Source: Pacificibacter marinus (lineage in GTDB: Bacteria; Pseudomonadota; Alphaproteobacteria; Rhodobacterales; Rhodobacteraceae). Taken from it: a stretch of DNA of 64,000 nucleotides. The stretch spans positions 29,890 through 93,889 of the forward strand of contig NZ_JAHKPK010000034.1 of assembly GCF_018860665.1 (NCBI RefSeq), in the 5' to 3' direction. This document shows, piece by piece, positions 41,881-50,925 of this stretch (its first letter is position 1; every line of letters begins with the position of its first letter). A program made the position numbers and the translations under genes. The notes below the pieces were generated by a model, which was given only the letters and a program-made list of their open reading frames with translations, had not been told where the DNA came from and made no database searches.

Positions 41881-42876
41881 ATGAGCACGGTCAAAGATGT
41901 CGCGCAAAGAGCGGGCGTGTCTGTGGGCACAGTGTCTAAGGTACTGTCTCGCAATCCAACTGTGAAGCCTGCTTTGCGTGAACGTGTCATGCATGCCGTT
42001 GATGAATTGGGGTATAAACCCAACCTTGCTGCACGCGCACTTCGCACCAACAAAGTGAACGTGATCGGCTTGGTCGTGCCCGATATTTCCAATCCCTATT
42101 TCGCGCAATTGGTGAAATGTGTTGAAGCCGAAGCGTCTAAACAGGGGCATATGGTCATGATGGTGAACACCGATGATGACCCAGCGATTGAGATCACCCA
42201 GATCAATGCGTTACTCGCGCAATCCCCGCACGGTTTGATCGTTATCGGGTCCACGGAACGCGATATGGAACCTATCAAAACAGAGGTTCCAATCGTGTCT
42301 TTGGATCGGCGGTTTCTAAACTACAAACTCATTTCTGCAGATCATGTTGGGGGATCAGCGCAGGTCGCCGAACATCTGTTTCATTTGGGCCATCGACGTA
42401 TTGCGTATATTTCTGGTCAACTGTCGACCGAGGTGGGCCGATTGCGCAAACAGGGATTTTGCGACAGGCTGACCGCATTGGCCGGCAGGACAGCGTCATT
42501 GGAGCTTACGTCAATTGAGGGCCAGTTTGACTATACCTCTGGTGATGAAATTGCCCGCAGGTTGTTATCGGTCGATGCCGATAAGCGTCCGACTGCCATC
42601 GCCACAGCCAGCGACCAACAAGCGATTGGTGTATTGCGTGCGGCGCGCGATTTGAACATCGACGTGCCGCAGCAACTTTCTATCGTTGGCTTTGATGACA
42701 TCATCTTGGCAGAATTGGTTGTGCCGCGATTGACAAGCGTCTCACAAAACACCGTCGAAATGGCGCGTCTCGCGGTGCATTGTTTGCTCAGTGAAGCTGC
42801 TCTGTCGCCCCAAGACCATGTGATCGACACAGTTTTAAAAGAGCGCGGATCAACGGCTGCACCTTGTCAGGCGTGA
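41881..42876 (+). CDS. rbsR: LacI-family regulator of the ribose operon
   Basis: A 331-residue repressor: helix-turn-helix TVKDVAQRAGVSVGTVSKVLSRN at residues 3-25, hinge GYKPNLAARALRTNK, then a sugar-binding effector domain. ATG 41881 gives the standard start and has GAGG eight bases upstream; an in-frame ATG at 41821 adds 20 unconserved residues. Last gene of the rbs operon with no terminator before it, so autoregulated through the palindrome at 36835-36848. Confidence 0.88.
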   Translation: MSTVKDVAQRAGVSVGTVSKVLSRNPTVKPALRERVMHAVDELGYKPNLAARALRTNKVNVIGLVVPDISNPYFAQLVKCVEAEASKQGHMVMMVNTDDDPAIEITQINALLAQSPHGLIVIGSTERDMEPIKTEVPIVSLDRRFLNYKLISADHVGGSAQVAEHLFHLGHRRIAYISGQLSTEVGRLRKQGFCDRLTALAGRTASLELTSIEGQFDYTSGDEIARRLLSVDADKRPTAIATASDQQAIGVLRAARDLNIDVPQQLSIVGFDDIILAELVVPRLTSVSQNTVEMARLAVHCLLSEAALSPQDHVIDTVLKERGSTAAPCQA

Positions 42877-42882
42877 GGGCGA

Positions 42883-44046
42883 TCATGCGCCAACGGATAG
42901 AGCAGGCGTCGCAGATCGTCGCCACCATAGTCGAACGAGGATGATTGTGACCAAGATTTGGGCCATCGCAAAGACGATCATAGCTACAAGTAACCCAAGC
43001 CAATCAGCCAAGGCACCGCTGGCGATCACAGGCAGAGAAAATCCGAAATAGGCATAGACGAACAGTCCGGCTGTCGCGCGGGCTCGGTCTTGAGGGGCAC
43101 GCGACGTGACTTCGGACAGGGCGGCGAGATAGCTAAACCCATAGCTTGCGGCGCTGGTGATGCAGGTGCCAATCAAAACCAAGCCGAGTATGTGCGACCA
43201 AACGCCAGCCAGCAGAACCAAAAACCCAAGCGGGATCAGGGCAAACCCCAACGCGAGCGACTGCGTGTTGTTCATGCGCCGCGCGACAGGTTGACACAAA
43301 AAACCGACAAAAATCGCTAAGAAGATCACCAAGCCCGTCCAGCCCCCAAGGTCGTTCGCTGCCAGCTCAAGCGGGACAACGGCGATTGTCATGCCGGTTG
43401 TGGACCATGCCAAAGCCATAGCGCAGCCAAAGATCCATGTGCCTTTGGGAAAGACCGGCAAACGCAAAACCGACACGGGTTTGGGGCGGTCCACTCGTGG
43501 CAGTGTAAAGGCAATGAGCGCTAAAAGCGGTGCTACGAGCAGCAAAACAATGTAGCTGACTGGCATCAGGCTTGGACCTTGTAAACCAAGGCTGATACCC
43601 GTGGCCAAAGCACCCCCGCCAAAGCCAAGCGATGTCGCGGATGTGACAATCAGTGCCGCATTGCGTGCGCGTGTTTCGCCCAAAATCTCTGTCATATAGG
43701 CCGTACCTGCGGTGGTGGCCAAGCCCGTTCCGATGCCAAGCAACAGGCGCGCAATCACAAGGCTGACCCAACTGGGGGCCTGCACCAACAGCATTGTCGC
43801 CCCTGCACCAAGCAGCAATGCCATTGCAATCGGTATCCGTCGCCCGATGCGATCGGACAGCCCGCCAAGTAGAAAAAGCGTTGGCATAAGGCCACCGACA
43901 TAGGCTGCGAAAGCAATGGTCACGGCCGTCGCGCCCACATCACTGGTCGCCGCATAGGTTTCGTAAAGCGGTGCTTGCAGATTAACAGCAAAGGTCACCG
44001 TGAATAGTGCTGTGGCCAGTAGGAATGCGGGGATGCGTTTTGTCAT
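42883..44046 (-). CDS. Major facilitator superfamily transporter
   Basis: A 387-residue MFS protein with 12 segments; the loop GGLSDRIGRRIPIA between helices 2 and 3 is the classical motif, and a glycine-rich helix (LLLGIGTGLATTAGTAYMTE) fits helix 4-5. Resembles drug or metabolite efflux proteins. AAGGTGATCAA precedes the ATG. It ends six bases from the rbsR stop and is divergent from the MocR-type regulator gene, its probable controller. Confidence 0.86.
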   Translation of the reverse strand: MTKRIPAFLLATALFTVTFAVNLQAPLYETYAATSDVGATAVTIAFAAYVGGLMPTLFLLGGLSDRIGRRIPIAMALLLGAGATMLLVQAPSWVSLVIARLLLGIGTGLATTAGTAYMTEILGETRARNAALIVTSATSLGFGGGALATGISLGLQGPSLMPVSYIVLLLVAPLLALIAFTLPRVDRPKPVSVLRLPVFPKGTWIFGCAMALAWSTTGMTIAVVPLELAANDLGGWTGLVIFLAIFVGFLCQPVARRMNNTQSLALGFALIPLGFLVLLAGVWSHILGLVLIGTCITSAASYGFSYLAALSEVTSRAPQDRARATAGLFVYAYFGFSLPVIASGALADWLGLLVAMIVFAMAQILVTIILVRLWWRRSATPALSVGA

Positions 44047-44075
44047 TTGATCACCTTTGAAATTTACCTGCCCTC

Positions 44076-44114
44076 AATTGCCAAATGGACGAAACTATGG
44101 CAATTTTAAAATTG
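44076..44114. promoter_or_regulatory. CAATT-rich inverted repeats in the MFS-MocR divergent promoter
   Basis: AATTGCCA (44076-44083) and TGGCAATT (44098-44105) form a spaced dyad, and CAATTTTAAAATTG (44101-44114) is a perfect 14-bp palindrome sharing one arm. The region lies in the 87-base gap between the divergent genes and is a likely binding site of the MocR-type regulator. Confidence 0.5.
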
Positions 44115-44133
44115 TAATAGATACAGTGATCCC

Positions 44134-45468
44134 ATGCCCAAAGCCCGATATCTTCACCTTGCAGACACGCTCGCGCGCGCAATCCAAAAGGGTAAATTGA
44201 CCCCGGGGACCAAACTGCCAACACATCGTGCTTTTGCTGAGCAATTCGGTATCGCACTTGCCACGGCAACCCGTGTGTACGGCGAATTGGAACGCAGAGG
44301 CTTGGTCGTGGGCGAAGCTGGACGGGGCACATTCGTACGTGATCTTGGCCTGCCGATAACGCTGGGAGCGCACCAAACTGCGAACGACGGACTTGTCGAT
44401 CTTGTGTTCAATATGCCGGGGGATGCGGGGGACGCGGACATATTGCGGGCAGGGCTGCGCAAACTTGCAACCGCGGGTGACCTTGAGGCTATGCTGCGAT
44501 ATCAACCACATGGCGGGCGGCTACATGAACGCCGGATCATCGCCGAAAGCCTTGACGCCTCGCTTGGTTCTGTTGATCCAGAGTGTCTGTTGGTGACGTC
44601 AGGGGGGCAACATGGTTTGGCGATCACAGCGCTGGGCCTTTTGCGTGCCGGCGATTTCGTTGCTGTAGACCCGTTGACCTATCCTGGTTTTAAATCAGTT
44701 TGTGCCCTGCAAGGGTTAAACATCGTTCCTATTGAGGGGCGAGCAGGTGTCATGGATCCAGATGCTTTGGATAGGCACTGTCACACAAGGGATATCAAAG
44801 CGGTCTATTTGATGCCGACCGTCCATAGCCCTTTGGGCGCTGTGATGGATGAGGTAACGCGTCTGCGCCTGATCGATGTGGCGCGCAAGCATGACTTGCT
44901 GATCATTGAAGATGCCGCTTACGCTTTTCTAGAACCCAGCCCGCCTAAGACGTTTCTGTCGATGGTGCCAGAACGGACTGTGCATGTTGGGGGATTTTCC
45001 AAAAGCATCGCGACGGGATTGCGCTTGGGCTATGTGATTGCCCCTCAAACGCATATTGAACGGTTGGTCGAGGTGATCCGTGCCACTACATGGAACGCGC
45101 CCGCGTTGATTTCAGGCTTGGTCACGGGGTGGATCGAAGATGGGACTTTGGCCGCCTCGACGGAGACCCGACGGCGTGATGGCGCAACACGTCAACGGAT
45201 TTGTCGGGCCACTATGGGCGATATTCCCATCCTATCGCACCACAATGCAGGTTTTGCGTGGCTGCCGCTTGATCCAGCCTTGCGGGCAGACCCTATAGTC
45301 AGTCAACTGAAAGAAAAGGGTATTTCAGTCTCGGGGGCGGCTTCATTCGCAACGACACTCGCAGTTCCGCAGGCGTTGCGATTGGCTTTTGGCGGTGTTC
45401 CAATAGAAGAACTTAGTGGTCTTCTAGGGACGGTTCGTGATGCTTTACACAAAGCACAGGCAGATTAA
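44134..45468 (+). CDS. MocR/PdxR-type GntR regulator with aminotransferase domain
   Basis: A 444-residue fusion of an N-terminal GntR winged helix (LTPGTKLPTHRAFAEQFGIALATATRVYGELERRG) and a fold-type I aminotransferase domain that binds pyridoxal phosphate. The cofactor Lys is in HVGGFSKSIATGLRLGYV; LLVTSGGQHGLAI and IIEDAAY are other domain motifs. Such proteins act as activators or repressors rather than enzymes. Divergent from an MFS gene, which is its likely target. Confidence 0.92.
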   Translation: MPKARYLHLADTLARAIQKGKLTPGTKLPTHRAFAEQFGIALATATRVYGELERRGLVVGEAGRGTFVRDLGLPITLGAHQTANDGLVDLVFNMPGDAGDADILRAGLRKLATAGDLEAMLRYQPHGGRLHERRIIAESLDASLGSVDPECLLVTSGGQHGLAITALGLLRAGDFVAVDPLTYPGFKSVCALQGLNIVPIEGRAGVMDPDALDRHCHTRDIKAVYLMPTVHSPLGAVMDEVTRLRLIDVARKHDLLIIEDAAYAFLEPSPPKTFLSMVPERTVHVGGFSKSIATGLRLGYVIAPQTHIERLVEVIRATTWNAPALISGLVTGWIEDGTLAASTETRRRDGATRQRICRATMGDIPILSHHNAGFAWLPLDPALRADPIVSQLKEKGISVSGAASFATTLAVPQALRLAFGGVPIEELSGLLGTVRDALHKAQAD

Positions 45469-45514
45469 GACGGATCGGTTTTCGCTTGCCATGTTGTGGG
45501 GGCTAGGGGCCAGC

Positions 45515-45544
45515 GTATCATTTCACTTAGTATCATTTCACTTA
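45515..45544. repeat. Tandem duplication of a 15-base unit
   Basis: GTATCATTTCACTTA occurs twice head to tail (45515-45529 and 45530-45544) without mismatch in the 262-base gap before the flavin reductase gene. The sequence continues ATAGTATGC, so it is exactly two units. Could be a replication slippage product or a doubled protein site. Confidence 0.85.
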
Positions 45545-45730
45545 ATAGTATGCTTCATTGCTTGAACTTTACGAGGTTGTGATCGGTGACATCTGTGATG
45601 CGCATAAGCCTGTGGTGATGTTTCAACCGAAATTTTTGTTCATGTCCTTGCATGTCGGTGAACATTTTGAAACTCAGAATTAGAAACGACATTTTTTTGA
45701 ATGCCACGCGTCTGGCGTAATGGAGACAGC

Positions 45731-46267
45731 ATGAATTTTCTAGCAATCTCTGGCAGTGCACGCGCCGCCTCGACCAATACAGCCATGCTCAATGCAGTCT
45801 CAAACATTACCGCCGATGATCATATTGTGACGGTGTTCTCAAATATCGCAGACCTGCCGGTTTTCTCGCCTGATGCTGAGGGTGATGCCTTGCCTGCGCC
45901 GGTGGAGCAGCTTGCAAGACTTATACGGGAAAGTGACGGATTAATCGTCGCCAGCCCTGAATATGTGCGTGCTATTCCCGGAGGGCTAAAAAATGCGATC
46001 GATTGGCTCGTGTCTCGCGACGAGATCATCGCAAAGCCTATCGTGCTGATGCATGCCTCTCATCGCGGGGATGATATGCTTGCGCAGCTGAGGTTGGTTT
46101 TGGCAACGGTGAGTGATCGGTTTATGCCCGATCTGTTCTTGCGCTTCAGCCTTATGAACCTGCCGTCAGGCGATATCGAGGATACCTTGCAAAACCCGCC
46201 ACATGCGCAGCAGATCAAAGATTTTCTCAAGGACTTTGAGGCGCGCTGCATGTCGGACTTGGCTTAG
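45731..46267 (+). CDS. NADPH-dependent FMN reductase family protein
   Basis: A 178-residue flavodoxin-like protein. FMN-phosphate loop ISGSARAASTNTAML at residues 5-19 and the SPEYVRAIPGGLKNAIDWL motif near 77-95 define the family, which reduces FMN, quinones or chromate with NAD(P)H. ATG 45731 has GGAGACAGC upstream; ATG 45701 would add ten residues. It stands alone and ends 12 bases from the convergent lactonase gene. Confidence 0.88.
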   Translation: MNFLAISGSARAASTNTAMLNAVSNITADDHIVTVFSNIADLPVFSPDAEGDALPAPVEQLARLIRESDGLIVASPEYVRAIPGGLKNAIDWLVSRDEIIAKPIVLMHASHRGDDMLAQLRLVLATVSDRFMPDLFLRFSLMNLPSGDIEDTLQNPPHAQQIKDFLKDFEARCMSDLA

Positions 46268-46279
46268 ATTATGTCATCG

Positions 46280-47107
46280 TTATTTTTGAACGCGCCGATA
46301 CAGATCAAGAGCATTCGCGCCAAAAATCAAGTCTCTGTCAGTCGCGTTTTGTATGAACGAGACAGCCATTTCGTGCCAATTTTCATAGCTGGCCATAAGG
46401 GTTAAAATGGGCCAATCGCTGCCCCAAACCAACCGTTGCGGGCCAAAATGTGCTAGCAAATGTGTAACATAGGGGACAATGTCGTCATTGGTCCAATCTG
46501 TGCCTGCCTCGTTCAACAGACCCGACAGTTTGCAATAAGCAGTGGTGTCTTGTGCGATGGCTTCCATGTCGTTGGCCCAAGAGTCAAAGCGTGCCTCTGC
46601 AATGTTGGGTTTGGCTCCATGATCAATCACAACACGCAATTTGGGGTGGCGAGACAGCAGCGCACGCAGATGTGGCAAATGCTGCGGCCGCACCAATGCG
46701 TCAAAGGTCAGGTCGCAATCAATTATGGCCTCAAACGCAGGTGTCAGTTCGGGGCGCAGCATCCACGTGTCATCGGCGATATCTTGGATCATTGGACGCA
46801 AGCCGACCAGTTTAGGGTGTTTGGCAAGACCTGAGATATCGGTTGCCGCGGATGGGGCGGCAAAATCTGTCCAGCCCACAACGCCCAAAACGAAAGGTGT
46901 GCTTTCGGCGATTTCAAGTAAGAATTCGGTCTCGGCGACAGTTGGGGCTGCTTGCACCAAGATCGTGCCATCGATGCCGCCCCGTGACAAATGCGGCGCT
47001 AAATCATCAGGCATAAAATCACGATAAAACTGGGTCAGTTCTGGTGTTAGCCAGCCGTAATCCCCACGCTCAGGTTGCCAAAAATGTTGATGGGCATCGA
47101 TAATCAT
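46280..47107 (-). CDS. Amidohydrolase, probable L-fucono-1,5-lactonase
   Basis: A 275-residue TIM-barrel amidohydrolase of the COG3618 type. Metal and catalytic motifs: IDAHQHFW at the N-terminus, VVIDHGAKPNI (His) and VWGSDWPI (Asp). Family members open fuconolactone, galactonolactone or 2-pyrone-dicarboxylate. Encoded with L-fucose dehydrogenase- and FucU-like genes, so fuconolactone (or arabinonolactone) is expected. The start overlaps the fucU stop by four bases. Confidence 0.85.
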   Translation of the reverse strand: MIIDAHQHFWQPERGDYGWLTPELTQFYRDFMPDDLAPHLSRGGIDGTILVQAAPTVAETEFLLEIAESTPFVLGVVGWTDFAAPSAATDISGLAKHPKLVGLRPMIQDIADDTWMLRPELTPAFEAIIDCDLTFDALVRPQHLPHLRALLSRHPKLRVVIDHGAKPNIAEARFDSWANDMEAIAQDTTAYCKLSGLLNEAGTDWTNDDIVPYVTHLLAHFGPQRLVWGSDWPILTLMASYENWHEMAVSFIQNATDRDLIFGANALDLYRRVQK

Positions 47108-47535
47108 TGGTCGATCACGCCTTTCTTCACGATGATATTGCCGTAAAGGCGCGTCTCACCGGTTTGGATGATTGCAAAGGCCGTTTTTGCACGCTCGTAA
47201 AAGGCAAAGCGTTCCAATTTGCCCAAAGTCACAGGGTGATCTGCTGTCTCTAGCGTGATGGTTTGAAATTCTGCCACGATGGACGGGATCGCGTCGGGGT
47301 CGCCCACGACTTCCATCACCAAGGCTGGATCTGGCACATAACTGTCCAAAGGCATCACTGTCAGCACAGCCTTTAAGGCATCTGTCGCGGTCAAGCCATC
47401 AAGCCGGTGACAGCGCGCACCCAGTGCTGTCGCTGGAAAGTTGGCATCCACGATGGCCAACTCGTCCCCGTGCCCCATGGCGCGCAGGCTCCACAATATA
47501 TCAGGCGACAAAATAGGCGGGATGTTACGAAGCAT
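47104..47535 (-). CDS. fucU: L-fucose mutarotase FucU
   Basis: A 143-residue RbsD/FucU-family protein. The typical AMGHGDELAIVDANFPA motif carries the conserved His; YERAKTAFAIIQTGETRLYGNIIVKKG is the C-terminal signature. It interconverts alpha and beta anomers of L-fucose, helping the dehydrogenase. ATG 47535 with GAGGAA eight bases upstream is chosen over a longer frame that lies in the preceding gene; 11-base overlap with that gene. Confidence 0.9.
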   Translation of the reverse strand: MLRNIPPILSPDILWSLRAMGHGDELAIVDANFPATALGARCHRLDGLTATDALKAVLTVMPLDSYVPDPALVMEVVGDPDAIPSIVAEFQTITLETADHPVTLGKLERFAFYERAKTAFAIIQTGETRLYGNIIVKKGVIDQ

Positions 47536-48574
47536 CGGGGCATTCCTCGGGGATTGGAGCGTCTTGGCGGATAAGACCTTGAGATTTAAGATCAGACCAT
47601 AGCGCGGCAGGGATAGGCGTTTCAAAAATTTTGACGTTCTGGCGGACTTCGTCGGGGGTCGAGGCACCGGGGATTACCGATTTCACGGCGCTGTGACCCA
47701 GAGGAAACTGAAGTGCAGCCGCGATCAAGGGCGTGTTATGGGCGGCGCAAACCTCTTCAAGTTTGCGTACACGCGTCAGTATCTGTTCGGGCGCAGGGGC
47801 GTAATCATATCGCGCGCCTTCTATGGCGCCGGTGGCAAGAATACCGGAATTGTAAGGGCCGCCTAAGATAATGCCCACATCGCGCTTGAGGCAGAGCGGC
47901 AAGAAGGTATCCAATGGGTCTTGTTCAAGTAAGGTGTATCGGCCAGCCAGTAAAAAACCGTCAAAATCGGCCTCACTCAACAAGCGCTCGCAAATCTGCC
48001 ATGTGTTCACGCCCGCGCCAATCGCGGTAATGCGTCCGGCGTCACGCAATTCGGTGAGAGCGCGGTAGCCGCCATGGGCAAACAACTCGCGCAGCTTGTC
48101 TTCGCTCCCCGCTTCTCCATGGGTGCCCGCATCGATATCGTGTAAAAGCAACATGTCGAATGTCTCCAACCCAAGGCGCTTGGTGCTGTCTTCGACACTG
48201 CGCATGATGCCGTCATAGGTATAATCGAACACGATACGTTTTTGCGGCACATCGACAAAGGCTTCGGGGGTGACATCCTCAAGCGCGCAGTCTTCCAGAA
48301 TCCGCCCTGCTTTTGTCGATAATGTGAACGTGCCGCGGTCATGTCGCGCAAGGCCTTGTCCGACGCGCAATTCAGATCGACCCAAACCGTATTGCGGGGC
48401 CGTATCAAAATAGCGAATGCCCGCATCCCATGCCGCTTGTATCGTGGCCTGTGCATCGTCATCTTCAATTTTACGATACAGGTTACCTAGCGGAGCTGCG
48501 CCAAACCCCAACTGCGTCAAGTTTACAGGAAAACGCGTGCGTTGATTGAGTGCATTTTTTTGCTTTAGGTTCAT
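47525..48574 (-). CDS. Aldo/keto reductase, probable L-fucose (D-threo-aldose) 1-dehydrogenase
   Basis: A 349-residue aldo/keto reductase. Catalytic residues in YFDTAPQYGLGRSE (Asp, Tyr), STKAG (Lys) and LLLHDID (His) are all present. The sequence type matches NAD(P)-dependent fucose dehydrogenases, which oxidise C1 of L-fucose, D-arabinose and L-galactose to the lactone. First enzyme of the pathway and first gene of the enzyme block after the GntR gene. The ATG is at 48574, 15 bases from the regulator stop. Confidence 0.87.
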   Translation of the reverse strand: MNLKQKNALNQRTRFPVNLTQLGFGAAPLGNLYRKIEDDDAQATIQAAWDAGIRYFDTAPQYGLGRSELRVGQGLARHDRGTFTLSTKAGRILEDCALEDVTPEAFVDVPQKRIVFDYTYDGIMRSVEDSTKRLGLETFDMLLLHDIDAGTHGEAGSEDKLRELFAHGGYRALTELRDAGRITAIGAGVNTWQICERLLSEADFDGFLLAGRYTLLEQDPLDTFLPLCLKRDVGIILGGPYNSGILATGAIEGARYDYAPAPEQILTRVRKLEEVCAAHNTPLIAAALQFPLGHSAVKSVIPGASTPDEVRQNVKIFETPIPAALWSDLKSQGLIRQDAPIPEECPDAS

Positions 48575-48588
48575 AGGGTTTCATCTTT

Positions 48589-49287
48589 TCAGTTTGGGCG
48601 AAAGAATTCGGCGTGTTGTCGTTCGAGAGGCTCAATACGTGCGATCAATTGGCCAAGGTGGCGTGACATGGCCGCGCGCGCCGCATTTGGGTCACGGTCT
48701 TTGATTGTGGCCAGAATGGCGTGATGTTCGGCGACGGCTTCGGCGGGGCGACCTTGTTCTGGCAAGATTAGCATCCGTGCGCGGTGCAATTGCAAGGACA
48801 TTTGCTCGGCGGTGGCTGCAATCTTTGGAAAGCCGCTGAACGCCAAGATCAACGCGTGAAATTCCAAGTCAGCTTCAAAGAACCCTTGGAAATCTGCGTC
48901 CTCAACCAATAGGCTTTGCAGTCTTAGGTTGCGCGATAAAATGGTCAGCTGTTCATCTGTGCGGTTCTGCGCGACTTCTGCGATAATGGCGACTTCGATG
49001 GCTTCACGCAGAAAACTTTCTTCGCGCAATTCAAACATAGAGAATTGCGAAACGCGGGTGGCAGACTGGGGGATGATATCAACAAGTCCCTCAGAGGCTA
49101 ACCGATTCAGGGCTTCCGTCATCGGCGAACGTGACACACCCAATTGGTCGCATAGCGCGCCTTTGCGCAGCACTGTTCCCGGTTTGAACGCCATCGTCAG
49201 AATCTTGTCACGCAGCACTGTATAGACCCGCTGACCCAAAGAGCCATCCAGACTATTGATATCGAGCGTGATGCTGTGGTCGTCCAT
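48589..49287 (-). CDS. GntR-family regulator, FCD subfamily, of the fucose locus
   Basis: A 232-residue regulator with winged helix (FKPGTVLRKGALCDQLGVSRSPMTEALNRL) and FCD effector domain (REESFLREAIEVAIIAEVA, FFEADLEFHALILAFSGFP). GGAG seven bases before the ATG. It is the first gene of the minus-strand block and divergent from the dehydratase operon, so it probably controls both; a candidate site lies at 49304-49320. Confidence 0.9.
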   Translation of the reverse strand: MDDHSITLDINSLDGSLGQRVYTVLRDKILTMAFKPGTVLRKGALCDQLGVSRSPMTEALNRLASEGLVDIIPQSATRVSQFSMFELREESFLREAIEVAIIAEVAQNRTDEQLTILSRNLRLQSLLVEDADFQGFFEADLEFHALILAFSGFPKIAATAEQMSLQLHRARMLILPEQGRPAEAVAEHHAILATIKDRDPNAARAAMSRHLGQLIARIEPLERQHAEFFRPN

Positions 49288-49303
49288 TATTGTCTCCTGC
49301 CAC

Positions 49304-49343
49304 TGACATGTTAGTTGACAGGTGATTCAAGTCAAGCTAGAAC
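49304..49343 (+). promoter_or_regulatory. Promoter of the dehydratase operon with overlapping GntR-type site
   Basis: TTGACA (49315-49320), 17 bases, TAGAAC (49338-49343) form a sigma70-like promoter for the plus-strand operon. TGACATGTTAGTTGACA (49304-49320), with two TGACA words and a TGT-N6-ACA dyad, overlaps the -35 and is a likely operator. Confidence 0.5.
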
Positions 49344-49381
49344 TGCAGTGAGATACGCCAAGCCGATCAGCCCGAGGTACA

Positions 49382-50911
49382 ATGTCAATGACCCAGCCAT
49401 CCCGTATGTTAACTCTACACCCGCAAGATAACGTCGCGGTGGCGTTGGCTGATATTGCGGCGGGCGAGGTTGAGGCATCTACCGGCGTGACGGTGCAACA
49501 GTCTGTGAAGCAGGGGCATAAGATTGCTATTGCGCCGATCAGCGCTGGGCAAAACGTGTTGCGCTACGGGCAAACAATCGGTCAGGCCACGACGGACATT
49601 GCTGCAGGCGAACACGTGCATGTTCAAAACCTCGGCATGGGTGAACACACCAATGATTATGCTCACGCAAGTGAGGCTAAAGCTCTCGCGCCAATCGCAG
49701 ATCAGCGGACCTTTAACGGCTATCACCGTACAGACGGAAGTGTCGGCACGCGCAATTACCTTGGTATTTTGACGTCAGTGAACTGTTCAGGTTCTGTCGC
49801 AAAATTCATCGCAGAGGCGGCGGAAAAGTCCGGCTTGCTTGATGATTTCCCGAACATCGACGGCATCGTACCGATCACCCACGGGACAGGCTGTGGCATG
49901 TCGGGCGAGAACGAGGGCTATGCCACTTTGTTCCGCACCTTGTCGGGCTATGCCCAGCATCCGAACTTTGGCGGCATCCTTTTGATCGGACTTGGATGCG
50001 AAGTGATGCAGGTTTCTGCGCTTGTTGGCGGACGTCCAATCCGTGCTGATGGCGCATTGCGTTACATGACGATCCAGCACGAGGGCGGCACGCGCAAAAC
50101 AATCGAAAAAGGTTTGGCCGAGCTGCGCAGCCTTGCAGCCTTGGCCAATACGGCCACGCGCGAACCTGCTCCGGTTTCTCATTTGATGGTGGGGATGCAA
50201 TGCGGTGGCTCCGATGGCTATTCGGGCATCACGGCTAACCCTGCGCTGGGCGTTGCGTCTGATTTGTTGGTGCGCCACGGTGGCACCACGATCTTGTCTG
50301 AAACCTCTGAGATTTATGGCGCTGAACATCTGTTGACCCGCCGCGCTGAAACGGTCGAGGTTGGTGAGAAACTTATCGAACGTGTGCGGTGGTGGGAAGA
50401 TTACACCGCCCGCAATCACGGCGAGATGGACAACAATCCAAGCCCAGGGAATAAGCGCGGTGGCTTGACCACGATCTTGGAAAAATCCCTTGGTGCCGTT
50501 GCGAAAAGCGGCAGTGCGCCCCTGACGGATGTCTATCTCTTTGGTGAAAAAATTGATAAAAAGGGCTTTGTCTTTATGGACAGCCCGGGGTTCGACCCTT
50601 GTTCTGTGACAGGGCAAATTGCCTCTGGCGCGAACTTGATAGTATTTACGACAGGGCGTGGATCGGTGTCGGGTTATATGCCGACTCCTTGTATCAAGAT
50701 CGCCACCAATTCTGAAATGTATGCGCGCTTGTCTGACGACATGGACATCAACTGCGGCGATATCGTCAGCGAAGGAGCGACCTTGAATGACAAAGGTCGC
50801 GATATTTTCGAGACGTTTATTCGCATCGCGTCGGGCGAGTTGACAAAAAGCGAAGAGCTCGGCTTTGGCGGAGTTGAGTTTGTGCCATGGCAAATTGGCG
50901 CGGTGATGTGA
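49382..50911 (+). CDS. Altronate dehydratase (UxaA) family protein, probable L-fuconate/D-arabinonate dehydratase
   Basis: A 509-residue two-part enzyme: an N-terminal SAF domain (to about residue 95) and the UxaA catalytic domain (from YHRTDGSVGTRN), with Cys-rich motifs THGTGCGMSGENEG, GLGCEV, MQCGGSDGYSG and TGRGSVSGYMPTPCIKI. The family removes water from altronate, galactarate and related acids using Fe. Here the neighbours form an L-fucose pathway with no enolase-type fuconate dehydratase, so this enzyme most likely supplies that step. GAGG before ATG 49382. Confidence 0.88.
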   Translation: MSMTQPSRMLTLHPQDNVAVALADIAAGEVEASTGVTVQQSVKQGHKIAIAPISAGQNVLRYGQTIGQATTDIAAGEHVHVQNLGMGEHTNDYAHASEAKALAPIADQRTFNGYHRTDGSVGTRNYLGILTSVNCSGSVAKFIAEAAEKSGLLDDFPNIDGIVPITHGTGCGMSGENEGYATLFRTLSGYAQHPNFGGILLIGLGCEVMQVSALVGGRPIRADGALRYMTIQHEGGTRKTIEKGLAELRSLAALANTATREPAPVSHLMVGMQCGGSDGYSGITANPALGVASDLLVRHGGTTILSETSEIYGAEHLLTRRAETVEVGEKLIERVRWWEDYTARNHGEMDNNPSPGNKRGGLTTILEKSLGAVAKSGSAPLTDVYLFGEKIDKKGFVFMDSPGFDPCSVTGQIASGANLIVFTTGRGSVSGYMPTPCIKIATNSEMYARLSDDMDINCGDIVSEGATLNDKGRDIFETFIRIASGELTKSEELGFGGVEFVPWQIGAVM

Positions 50912-50925
50912 TCATGGGGACTGAT

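Noticed and set aside
41472..42092. Minus-strand frame of 206 codons
   Set aside because: It covers the ends of rbsK and the LacI gene on the opposite strand, both supported by signatures.
49787..50893. Minus-strand frame of 368 codons
   Set aside because: It is the antisense shadow of the UxaA-type gene; no domain or ribosome site was seen.
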